From NCBI GenBank assembly GCA_964450705.1, contig CAYVDB010000011.1, positions 1 through 22,925 on the forward strand: a DNA stretch of 22,925 nucleotides, read 5' to 3'. A program made the position numbers and the translations under genes. This document shows positions 4,655 through 11,397 of this stretch, piece after piece (positions within the stretch are counted from its first letter, which is position 1; every line of letters starts with the position of its first letter). The notes under the pieces are model-generated. The model saw only the letters and a list, made by a program, of their open reading frames with translations. It searched no databases and was not told the DNA's origin. Source of the stretch: CAYVDB01 sp964450705. GTDB lineage: Bacteria > Patescibacteriota > Minisyncoccia > Phycocordibacterales > Zambryskibacteraceae.

Positions 4655-7120
4655 ATGGCAAAAGAGTCTAAAAAAGAAATTCCTTCAAAGGATACGCGAG
4701 TCTCTGTTGTCTCTCGTTCAATTGTGACAGAGATGAAGGAGTCTTTTATCGACTATGCAATGTCGGTCATTACTGATCGTGCCCTACCTGATGTGAGAGA
4801 TGGGCTAAAGCCGGTACACAGAAGAATCTTGTATGCGATGAATGCCATGGGGCTGTCATTTAATGCGAAGTTTCGAAAGTCGGCAACGGTTGTAGGAGAT
4901 GTGCTTGGAAGTTATCACCCACATGGAGATGCGTCGGTGTATGACGCAATGGTAAAACTTGCTCAAGATTTCTCTACTAGGTACCCACTTGTATTAGGAC
5001 AAGGAAACTTCGGTTCCATTGACGGCGATAATGCTGCTGCATATCGATACACGGAAGCGAAGATGAGTAAGCTTTCAAGTGAACTTTTACGGGATATAGA
5101 AAAAGAAACTGTTGATTTTCGACCAAATTACGATGGATCTAAAAAAGAACCGACAGTTCTTCCTGCAGGAGCTCCAAACTTGCTTTTAAATGGGACTCTA
5201 GGAATTGCCGTTGGAATGGCAACAAATATACCTCCCCATAACCTGCGTGAAGTAGCTGACGCAGTGTCTTTTTTGGTTGATAACAGTGATGCAACCACCG
5301 AGGATCTTCTCGAATTTGTTAAAGGTCCAGACTTTCCAACAGGCGGTATTGCTTTTAATGAAAAAGATATCCACCACGCATACGCTACAGGGCGTGGCGG
5401 GGTTGTAGTTCGTGGTGTCGCGGAGATTACAGAAACCAAATTAGGCGCATTCCAAATTGTGATTACTGAAATTCCTTACCGCGTAAATAAAGCGGTTCTG
5501 ATTGAAAAAATTGCAGAGCTTGTGCGCGACAAGAAAGTTGAAGGTATAAAAGGTCTCCGAGATGAGTCCACCAAAGATATTCGTATTGTAGTTGAGCTTA
5601 AGGCCGGGAGTCAGCCTCAGAAAGTTTTGAATTCTCTTTACAAGCACACTCAACTTGAGGAAACGTTCCACTTTAACCTCGTGGCGCTTGTTAACGGTGT
5701 TCCGCAGACCCTTTCGCTAAAGGGGATTCTTGAAGAGTTTGTGTCTCACCGGAAAGAAGTTGTCCGTCGTAGGACAGAGTTTGACCTAAAACGCGCAGAG
5801 GAGCGAGAGCATATTCTCTTAGGTCTTAAAAAGGCCCTTGATCATATTGATAAAATTATAAAACTCATCCGAGCTTCAAAGACTGTTGAAGAAGCTCATG
5901 GTCAACTTAAGAAAGAGTTTAAGTTTTCAGATCTTCAAGCGACTGCAATCCTTGAAATGCGTCTTCAGAAGCTTGCGGGGCTTGAGCGAAAGAAAATTGA
6001 AGATGAGCTAAAAGAGGTCCAGGCTCTTATTGAAGACTTAAAGAGTATTCTTGCAAACTCTAAAAAGGTTTTGGCTATCATAAAAAAGGAGATTGCGGAG
6101 ATTCAAGAAAAATTTGGAGATGACAGAAGGACTAAGATTGTAAAACATGGGGCTAAGGTTTTTTCTGTGGAAGATCTTATTCCAGATGAAGAAAACACAC
6201 TTGTTTTGACCCAAGGTGGATATATTAAGCGCACTAATCCTGATGAATACAAAAAACAAAAACGTGGGGGCGTAGGAGTTATTGACCTTAATACCAAAGA
6301 GGAAGACTTTGTGACGCAATTTTTAACAGCATCAACCCACAGTGATCTGCTGTTTTTTACCGACAAAGGGAAGGCCTATCAGATAAAGATGTACGATATA
6401 CCAGAAGGAAAACGTGCTACACGAGGTAAATCTGTTATGAACTTTATTGCGCTCGGGGCAGAGGAAAAAATAACCTCAATACTTCCTGTGCCTAAAGATG
6501 TAAAAGGTAAATCAGGGCTTTCTTTAAACTTGGTTACTAAAAATGGTATTGGTAAGCGAGTGGCTGCTCAAAGCTTTGCTGATGTGCGTGCAAGTGGCAT
6601 CATTGCTATCCGTCTTGATGAAGACGACCTCTTAGTATCCGCGTCTCTTGTTGAAAAAGGGAACAGTATTGTTCTCGTTTCTGCTAAAGGGCAATCTATT
6701 CGCTTCAAAGAGAGTGACGTCCGAGAGATGGGACGAAGCGCTGGTGGAGTCCGTGTGATGAAGCTTCCTAAGGGAGACTCAATCATCGGCGCTCATGTAG
6801 TTTCTAATGAGGCTCAAAAACCGCATCTTCTTGTTGTTTCGCAAAATGGTTATGGTAAGAAAACCGACATAACTGAGTATAAGATTCAAAAACGCGGTGG
6901 AAGTGGGATAAAGACAGCAAGTGTTACTCCAAAAACTGGCCAACTTATGGCCGCACAAGTTATTACAACTCTTGAAGAAGAAATTGTGGCAATGTCTAAG
7001 AAAGGACAAGTTATTAGAACTTCTATTGAAGAGATTCCCGCGCTTGGACGCCAAACTCAAGGTGTGCGTATTATGAAGTTGCGTGATGGTGATGGGCTTG
7101 CTTCAGTAATCTGTTTGTAG
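4655..7120 (+). CDS. gyrA: DNA gyrase subunit A
   Basis: GyrA cuts and rejoins DNA in the gyrase A2B2 complex, introducing negative supercoils with ATP hydrolysed by GyrB. The 821-aa protein is full length. The N-terminal breakage-reunion domain has DRALPDVRDGLKPVHRRIL, the HPHGD quinolone-pocket helix (88-92) and catalytic Y132 in AAAYRYTEAKMS, followed by the coiled-coil tower and a C-terminal beta-pinwheel domain. A GyrA box (QKRGGVG, residues 535-541) marks it as gyrase rather than topoisomerase IV; a second box-like motif (QKRGGSG) lies near residue 745. The residue equivalent to E. coli Ser83 is Ala93, while Asp87 is conserved (D97). The start has no Shine-Dalgarno; the ATG at 4655 gives the normal N-terminal length. 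The partner gyrB is not in the window. Confidence 0.96.
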   Translation: MAKESKKEIPSKDTRVSVVSRSIVTEMKESFIDYAMSVITDRALPDVRDGLKPVHRRILYAMNAMGLSFNAKFRKSATVVGDVLGSYHPHGDASVYDAMVKLAQDFSTRYPLVLGQGNFGSIDGDNAAAYRYTEAKMSKLSSELLRDIEKETVDFRPNYDGSKKEPTVLPAGAPNLLLNGTLGIAVGMATNIPPHNLREVADAVSFLVDNSDATTEDLLEFVKGPDFPTGGIAFNEKDIHHAYATGRGGVVVRGVAEITETKLGAFQIVITEIPYRVNKAVLIEKIAELVRDKKVEGIKGLRDESTKDIRIVVELKAGSQPQKVLNSLYKHTQLEETFHFNLVALVNGVPQTLSLKGILEEFVSHRKEVVRRRTEFDLKRAEEREHILLGLKKALDHIDKIIKLIRASKTVEEAHGQLKKEFKFSDLQATAILEMRLQKLAGLERKKIEDELKEVQALIEDLKSILANSKKVLAIIKKEIAEIQEKFGDDRRTKIVKHGAKVFSVEDLIPDEENTLVLTQGGYIKRTNPDEYKKQKRGGVGVIDLNTKEEDFVTQFLTASTHSDLLFFTDKGKAYQIKMYDIPEGKRATRGKSVMNFIALGAEEKITSILPVPKDVKGKSGLSLNLVTKNGIGKRVAAQSFADVRASGIIAIRLDEDDLLVSASLVEKGNSIVLVSAKGQSIRFKESDVREMGRSAGGVRVMKLPKGDSIIGAHVVSNEAQKPHLLVVSQNGYGKKTDITEYKIQKRGGSGIKTASVTPKTGQLMAAQVITTLEEEIVAMSKKGQVIRTSIEEIPALGRQTQGVRIMKLRDGDGLASVICL

Positions 7121-7136
7121 AAGTTTAAAGGGGCGA

Positions 7137-7166
7137 TTGTTTTTCGTGGTAATATTGTTCTATCTA
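7137..7166 (+). promoter_or_regulatory. Tentative promoter for the methyltransferase/pilin-array operon
   Basis: TTGTTT (7137-7142) and TATCTA (7161-7166) are 18 bp apart, and the ATG is 5 nt after the -10 (7172). The match is modest, but the geometry repeats that of other genes in the window. Confidence 0.35.
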
Positions 7167-7171
7167 TATTT

Positions 7172-7699
7172 ATGTTTTCAAATCCAGAGAAAAATGTATT
7201 GCAACTCAATCTCCCTCTCGGCGCTTCTGTTGCTGATTTCGGTTCTGGTTCTGGACACCACGCTAAGGCGCTTGCAAAAGCTGTTGGAGAAAAAGGGCAT
7301 GTCTATGCAATTGATGTGCAGAAAGATCTTCTTGTCCGTTTGAAAAATGAAGCTCAAAAGGAAGGCCTTTTTAATATCGAAACTATTCATGGAGATCTTG
7401 AGAAACAAAATGGGTCTCATTTGCGTAGCGATTCTCTTGATGCCGTAATTGCCTCGAATATCCTTTTCCAGGTGAGCGATAAGCAAGCTGTTTTACGAGA
7501 GGGAAGCCGTATTTTAGTCAAAGGCGGAGTATTCCTTGTTATTGATTGGAACGAATCTGCAGAAGGAATTGGCCCTACTTCAGAACACTTGTTTTCTAAA
7601 AAAGAAGCAGAAGCTCTTCTTGGTGGTGTTGGTTTTCAAGTTGTTAAGGAGATAGATGCGGGGCTTCACCATTATGGGTTAATAGCAAGAAAAGTATGA
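7172..7699 (+). CDS. Class I SAM-dependent methyltransferase
   Basis: The 175-aa protein has a Rossmann-type methyltransferase fold: motif I VADFGSGSGHHAKAL (about residues 19-33), the acidic end of beta-2 HVYAIDVQ, motif III-like IETIHGDLE, then SDSLDAVIASNILFQV, REGSRILVKGGVFLVIDW, and a final LHHYGLIARK strand. It resembles the Methyltransf_11/31 (UbiE-like) group acting on small molecules or lipids; the substrate cannot be told from the sequence. Its TGA overlaps the ATG of the following solute-binding protein (ATGA), so the two are translationally linked. No Shine-Dalgarno is seen. Confidence 0.85.
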   Translation: MFSNPEKNVLQLNLPLGASVADFGSGSGHHAKALAKAVGEKGHVYAIDVQKDLLVRLKNEAQKEGLFNIETIHGDLEKQNGSHLRSDSLDAVIASNILFQVSDKQAVLREGSRILVKGGVFLVIDWNESAEGIGPTSEHLFSKKEAEALLGGVGFQVVKEIDAGLHHYGLIARKV

Positions 7700-8991
7700 C
7701 AATGTCGAGATTCCAGCTTATCCTTACTGGCGTACTAGCATTTTTTATTCTTGCAGGTGTATTTGTATTTGCAATTGCGGGGCGAGGCGGAGAGGGTAAG
7801 GCAGAAATTGTGGTATGGGGCTCTCTTCCTGAGTCAGTGTTCAACGCTCAAATTAGAGATCTCCCAATTGCTTCTGATAAAAGTATCGGTATTCGCTATG
7901 TATTTAAAGACGAAAAGGATTTTAATCAAGATTTTGTTGAGGCTCTCGCATCAGGAGTTGGTCCTGACGTAGTCATTCTTGCGCAAGATGCAATACTAAG
8001 ACATCGAAGTAAGCTTCTTTTGATTCCCTTCGAAAGTTTTGGAGAACGTCAGTTCAAAGATACTTTTATCGAAGAGGGAGAGATTTTTCTTGAACCGGAT
8101 GGCTTTATTGCTTTTCCATTTCTCATTGACCCTCTAGTAATGTATTGGAATCGAGATATTTTTTCGAGCGCTTCACTTCCGCAACCTCCAGAGTATTGGG
8201 ATGAGTTCTATAATCTTTCCCGTGACCTTACGAGAAAAGATGGATCCCTTAACATTACTCGAGCAACCATTGCTCTTGGAGAATATGAAAACATAAACAA
8301 TGCAAAAGAGATCATATCCACTCTTATTTTCCAAGCTGGAAATCCTAGTATTATAGAGCGAAGAGGGAATTCATTTGTCGCAACTCTTAATGACTCTTAT
8401 GGGGCAACAGTGAACCCAACCCACTCTGCAGTAAATTTCTTTACTGAATTTTCTAATCCAACTAAAGCTCATTATTCTTGGAACAGATCCTTGCCTTATT
8501 CTCAGACAATGTTTCTTTCCGGTGATTTGGCGGTATATCTGGGCTTTGCTTCAGAAGCAAAAGCTCTTCGCTTGAAAAATCCCAACCTTAATTTCGATGT
8601 CGCGCCACTTCCTCAATCAAGAGTAGAAAGTCGCAAGATAACCTTTGGACGTATACAGGGATTTGCCGTAACAAGAGGTACAAAAAATATTAACGCTGCC
8701 TTCAAGTTAATATCTTCAATCTCTACTCCTCAAGCGGTTAAAAATTTTTCTACAGCGACAGAATTACCTCCTGTTCGTCGTGATCTTCTGGGGGCTGGAT
8801 CCACTGACGCTTTTCAGTCTGTATTTTATAAGAGTGCTATATGGTCTAAGGGGTGGCTTGACCCCGATTGGGCAAAAACATCATCTATTTTTAAGGATAT
8901 GATTGAATCAATTACGGGTGGGCGAGTCCGTACTGAACAAGCCGTATCGCGAGCTCAAGAAGAGCTCACGAGTCTCTTATTAGAAAAATAA
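7696..8991 (+). CDS. Membrane-anchored extracellular solute-binding protein (family 1-like)
   Basis: 431 aa. An N-terminal hydrophobic helix (about residues 7-28) has no lipobox cysteine after it, so the protein is probably anchored by an uncleaved helix. The rest follows the sugar-type periplasmic binding fold: IVVWGSLPESVF at the start of lobe 1, ALASGVGPDVVILAQDAILR, FPFLIDPLVMYWNRDIF (a signature of SBP_bac_1/8 proteins), FLSGDLAVYLGFASEAKAL and a C-terminal FKDMIESITGG segment. Binding proteins of this type usually feed an ABC permease, but none lies here; instead six pilin-like genes follow directly (the first starts 5 nt after the stop). The first ATG (7696) overlaps the preceding stop; an ATG two codons on is equally possible. 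The ligand is unknown. Confidence 0.82.
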   Translation: MTMSRFQLILTGVLAFFILAGVFVFAIAGRGGEGKAEIVVWGSLPESVFNAQIRDLPIASDKSIGIRYVFKDEKDFNQDFVEALASGVGPDVVILAQDAILRHRSKLLLIPFESFGERQFKDTFIEEGEIFLEPDGFIAFPFLIDPLVMYWNRDIFSSASLPQPPEYWDEFYNLSRDLTRKDGSLNITRATIALGEYENINNAKEIISTLIFQAGNPSIIERRGNSFVATLNDSYGATVNPTHSAVNFFTEFSNPTKAHYSWNRSLPYSQTMFLSGDLAVYLGFASEAKALRLKNPNLNFDVAPLPQSRVESRKITFGRIQGFAVTRGTKNINAAFKLISSISTPQAVKNFSTATELPPVRRDLLGAGSTDAFQSVFYKSAIWSKGWLDPDWAKTSSIFKDMIESITGGRVRTEQAVSRAQEELTSLLLEK

Positions 8992-8995
8992 AAGT

Positions 8996-9421
8996 ATGAA
9001 ATATTTTTTTCTTTTACCTCTACTCCTTGTCATGTTTCTAGGTTCTGCAGTTGACGTCTTAGCTGCCCCTTCTCCAAGCACTCCAGGGTATCTTATTGTT
9101 TGCGATCCAAAACCGGATCCAACAGGACCAAATGCGGGTCTTTCTGATTGCCACTTTGACGACCTTATCCGACTTGGGGTCAATATAATTAATTTCCTTA
9201 TTGTTCTTTCAACTGCGCTTGCCGCTGTAGCGATTGCTTATGCGGGGTTTCTTCTTCTCTCTTCCGGGGGTAATTCATCAAAACGCACACAAGCCAAGGA
9301 TATTCTCACTAAGGTTGCCATAGGGCTTTTCTTTATCATTGCAGGATGGCTTATTGTTAATCAAATTATTGTGGCACTTCTTGATCCCAATCAGCCTGGG
9401 TTATTTATATTAAGACCTTAG
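8996..9421 (+). CDS. TrbC/VirB2-like pilin-type membrane protein 1
   Basis: First of six consecutive paralogue-like genes. 141 aa: a signal peptide (MKYFFLLPLLLVMFLGSAVDVLAA, cleavage likely after about residue 23), a short loop with two cysteines (IVCDPKP, LSDCHFDD), then two hydrophobic helices separated by a short polar hairpin (GGNSSKRTQAKD), and a short C-terminal tail. This is the architecture of VirB2/TrbC pilins of type IV secretion systems, which sit in the membrane as helical hairpins before assembly. The match is by architecture and general pattern; no cyclisation or processing signal is evident. The two cysteines are not shared with the others in the array. Confidence 0.7.
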   Translation: MKYFFLLPLLLVMFLGSAVDVLAAPSPSTPGYLIVCDPKPDPTGPNAGLSDCHFDDLIRLGVNIINFLIVLSTALAAVAIAYAGFLLLSSGGNSSKRTQAKDILTKVAIGLFFIIAGWLIVNQIIVALLDPNQPGLFILRP

Positions 9422-9425
9422 CGCG

Positions 9426-9434
9426 TGATACAAT
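9426..9434 (+). promoter_or_regulatory. Possible extended -10 before pilin-like gene 2
   Basis: TGATACAAT ends 9 nt before the ATG at 9444, in the only short gap between pilin-like genes 1 and 2. No -35 is clear. It could give the distal genes extra transcription. Confidence 0.4.
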
Positions 9435-9443
9435 AAAATAACT

Positions 9444-9842
9444 ATGAAGCGAACCATATATGTTTTAAGCCTCGCCATCGTGTTGTTTGTTTTGAATTAT
9501 TCTCTAGCTACCGCAAATTCTCACCAGGGGGGTGGCGGTACTCCTCCCCCAACAACAAATTATGGAATTACAATTCCTAATCCGCTTAAAAACGGCACAA
9601 ATTCGCTGTACGCTTTTATAAACTTGGTTATTAATAATGTGATTTTACCTGTTGGCGGAGTGCTTGCCGTTATTTTTATAATCTATTCCGGTTTTCTTTT
9701 TGTTACCGCTCGCGGAAATCCTACTAAGCTTGAGACTGCGAAACAGGCTTTCCTATGGGCTGCAATTGGAACAGCAATTCTTTTAGGAGCGTGGGCAATT
9801 TCTCTTGCTATTGAAGCAACCATAACTCAGATTACTTCGTGA
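9444..9842 (+). CDS. TrbC/VirB2-like pilin-type membrane protein 2
   Basis: 132 aa with a signal peptide (hydrophobic residues ~6-24), a Gly/Pro-rich linker (HQGGGGTPPPTTNYGI), then two membrane helices flanking RGNPTKLETAKQ. The pattern INLVINNVILPVGGVLAVIFIIYSGFLFV is typical of the TrbC/VirB2-like proteins widespread in Parcubacteria. With gene 1 it forms a subtype that lacks the GDE...GK motif of genes 3-5. Its TGA overlaps the start of the next gene. Confidence 0.7.
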   Translation: MKRTIYVLSLAIVLFVLNYSLATANSHQGGGGTPPPTTNYGITIPNPLKNGTNSLYAFINLVINNVILPVGGVLAVIFIIYSGFLFVTARGNPTKLETAKQAFLWAAIGTAILLGAWAISLAIEATITQITS

Positions 9843-10237
9843 TGATTTCTTTTCAAAAAATAGGCATTTTATTTCTAGGTCTTGCTCTAATTTCCCCAGG
9901 GTTAGTCTTTTCGGCATGCGTACCAGGCTCAAACGCTGCACCTTCTGGTCCGCCAACTGATTTTGAAGATTTTGTATGTTATGCGATTAATCTTATTGAT
10001 CTCATTATCCCAGTTGTTACAACCTTGGCATTCTTAGTATTTTTTTGGGGAATCATTGTTTTTATTCGGGCTGGAGGAGATGAAAAGAAAATTGAAAGTG
10101 GTAAACAGCTTCTCTTTTGGGGGTCCATCGCTCTTTTCGTTATAATTTCTTTTTGGGGGATACTTCAAGTTCTCTCAAATTCACTTTTTGGTTCTGACCC
10201 AATTGGTTTTCCACTTCTGCCTACAAATACACCATGA
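9842..10237 (+). CDS. Pilin-like two-helix membrane protein 3 (FWG/GDE type)
   Basis: About 131 aa. Signal peptide (FQKIGILFLGLALISPGLVFS), a loop with two cysteines (ACVPGS, FVCYAIN), then helix 1 ending in LVFFWGIIVFIRAGGDEKK, a short basic turn (ESGKQ) and helix 2 (FWGSIALFVIISFWGILQVL), with a C-terminal tail. I prefer the ATG at 9842 because it overlaps the preceding TGA by one base; a GTG at 9839 is the alternative. The motif FWGxxxFIxxGGDExxxxxGKxxxxWG is shared with genes 4 and 5. Confidence 0.7.
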   Translation: MISFQKIGILFLGLALISPGLVFSACVPGSNAAPSGPPTDFEDFVCYAINLIDLIIPVVTTLAFLVFFWGIIVFIRAGGDEKKIESGKQLLFWGSIALFVIISFWGILQVLSNSLFGSDPIGFPLLPTNTP

Positions 10238-10578
10238 AATACTTTTTGCTGACATTTGTCTTTTTAGTATCTCTTCCTGCGTATGCTCAACAGACAGGCT
10301 CTGTTCAGGATTTTTTTGTCCAACTTCTGCCAATTCTTAGAAATGTTTTTATATTGTTCATTGCGGTTGCATTCCTAGTATTTTTTTGGGGGATTGCCAA
10401 ATTTATTTTACATTCAGGCGATGAAAAAGCGGTTGAGCAAGGTAAGCGTCTTATGGTTTGGGGGGTCATTTCTCTTTTTGTAATGGTGGCAATTGTCGGC
10501 ATTATTTCTTTTCTCCAAGATATGTTCTTAGGCGGGGCAGTTCCTGGTTATATTATTCGGACAAATTCAAATCCGTAA
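10234..10578 (+). CDS. Pilin-like two-helix membrane protein 4 (FWG/GDE type)
   Basis: 114 aa, start overlapping the preceding stop (ATGA). Signal peptide MKYFLLTFVFLVSLPAYAQQ with a good AYA cleavage site, then LPILRNVFILFIAVAFLVFFWGIAKFI, the turn HSGDEKAVEQGKRLM, and the second helix VWGVISLFVMVAIVGIISFL. It is the closest relative of gene 5 in the array, judged by eye. No cysteines. Confidence 0.7.
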   Translation: MKYFLLTFVFLVSLPAYAQQTGSVQDFFVQLLPILRNVFILFIAVAFLVFFWGIAKFILHSGDEKAVEQGKRLMVWGVISLFVMVAIVGIISFLQDMFLGGAVPGYIIRTNSNP

Positions 10579-10593
10579 TTTATCCCCACGATA

Positions 10594-10622
10594 TTGGAAA
10601 AATGCTGATTCTCTGGTATTAT
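10594..10622 (+). promoter_or_regulatory. Promoter for pilin-like genes 5 and 6
   Basis: TTGGAA (10594-10599), 17-bp spacer, TGG-TATTAT (10617-10622), an extended -10. It lies in the only ~100-bp gap of the array and predicts a ~50-nt leader. A second candidate, TTGTAT (10628-10633) with TATTAA (10651-10656) at 17 bp, lies closer to the gene. Confidence 0.6.
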
Positions 10623-10677
10623 GGTACTTGTATCCTATATAAAAGGGTCTTATTAATATATTAAAATTGTTATTACA

Positions 10678-11034
10678 ATGAAGAAAGCATTAGGAACACT
10701 TGCAATCTACGCTCTTCCAGCCCTTGCTCTTGCACAAGGAACAGGTATAGATCTTGGAAGTTTTGATCAGGCAGTTCTCGATATCGATACTATTGTCGGG
10801 AATCTAATTCCAGTCGTTACTGCGCTCGCTCTTCTCTTCTTTTTCTGGGGATTGGCACGTTTCATTCTTGCTGCAGGTGATGAATCTGCTAAAGAAGAGG
10901 GAAAGAGAATTATGATTTGGGGCGTTGTTGCACTCTTTGTTATGGCAGCTGTATGGGGGCTTATCCAGTTTATTGGAGAGCTCTTTGGGGTTGATACATC
11001 TGGAGGTGTTATCAATACTCCTCGTATTAACTAG
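10678..11034 (+). CDS. Pilin-like two-helix membrane protein 5 (FWG/GDE type)
   Basis: 118 aa. Signal peptide (MKKALGTLAIYALPALALAQ, likely cut after ALA), a short acidic loop (FDQAVLDIDTIVGN), helix 1 LIPVVTALALLFFFWGLARFIL, turn AAGDESAKEEGKRIM, helix 2 IWGVVALFVMAAVWGLIQFI and a Gly/Thr tail. It has its own promoter and a distinct leader, so it may be the most strongly expressed member, in the manner of a major pilin; that is inference. Gene 6 follows 8 nt after its stop. Confidence 0.72.
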   Translation: MKKALGTLAIYALPALALAQGTGIDLGSFDQAVLDIDTIVGNLIPVVTALALLFFFWGLARFILAAGDESAKEEGKRIMIWGVVALFVMAAVWGLIQFIGELFGVDTSGGVINTPRIN

Positions 11035-11042
11035 TTGTCTCA

Positions 11043-11309
11043 ATGACCATAGTTCCGTTTCTAAACAAGATCAACGAAGTGATCTTGAACCCCGCTCTCG
11101 TTCTTTTATTCTCAATAGCTCTTCTGGTATTTCTTTATGGAGGCTTGCAGTTTATTCTCAAGGCATCTGATGAGAAGGGAAGAGATGAGGCGAAGAAAGC
11201 AATGGTTTGGGGTCTTGTGGGGATGTTTATTATGGTTACTGCATTCGGAATTATTCGTGTAATACTAAACTCTGTTGGTGTCAGCACGAATATATATCCT
11301 CTAAATTAG
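11043..11309 (+). CDS. Pilin-like two-helix membrane protein 6, short, no signal peptide
   Basis: 88 aa. It lacks the N-terminal signal peptide of the other five and starts with an amphipathic segment (MTIVPFLNKINEVILNP), then LLFSIALLVFLYGGLQFIL, turn KASDEKGRDEAKKAM, and VWGLVGMFIMVTAFGIIRVI. FWG is changed to LYG and GDE to SDE. Lack of a signal suggests direct membrane insertion or a role other than pilus subunit. The array ends here at a strong terminator. Confidence 0.7.
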   Translation: MTIVPFLNKINEVILNPALVLLFSIALLVFLYGGLQFILKASDEKGRDEAKKAMVWGLVGMFIMVTAFGIIRVILNSVGVSTNIYPLN

Positions 11310-11321
11310 ACACTTCTCGTC

Positions 11322-11364
11322 TCTATACAAAAAACTCGGTGTAAGGTCGAGTTTTTTGTATAGA
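11322..11364 (+). terminator. Strong terminator of the pilin-like array
   Basis: A perfect 17-bp stem (11322-11338 with 11348-11364) contains CTATACAAAAAACTCG and its complement; the T-run lies in the 3' arm. The loop is 9 nt. Its symmetry lets it work in both directions. Confidence 0.85.
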
Positions 11365-11390
11365 AAAAGCCCCGACCTGGTCGGGGCTTT
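11364..11390 (-). terminator. Terminator of the membrane transglycosylase gene
   Basis: AAAGCCCCGACC / GGTCGGGGCTTT (11366-11377 with 11379-11390) is followed on the minus strand by further T's. It abuts the pilin-array terminator, so the convergent units are insulated from each other. Confidence 0.88.
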
Positions 11391-11397
11391 GCCCTCT

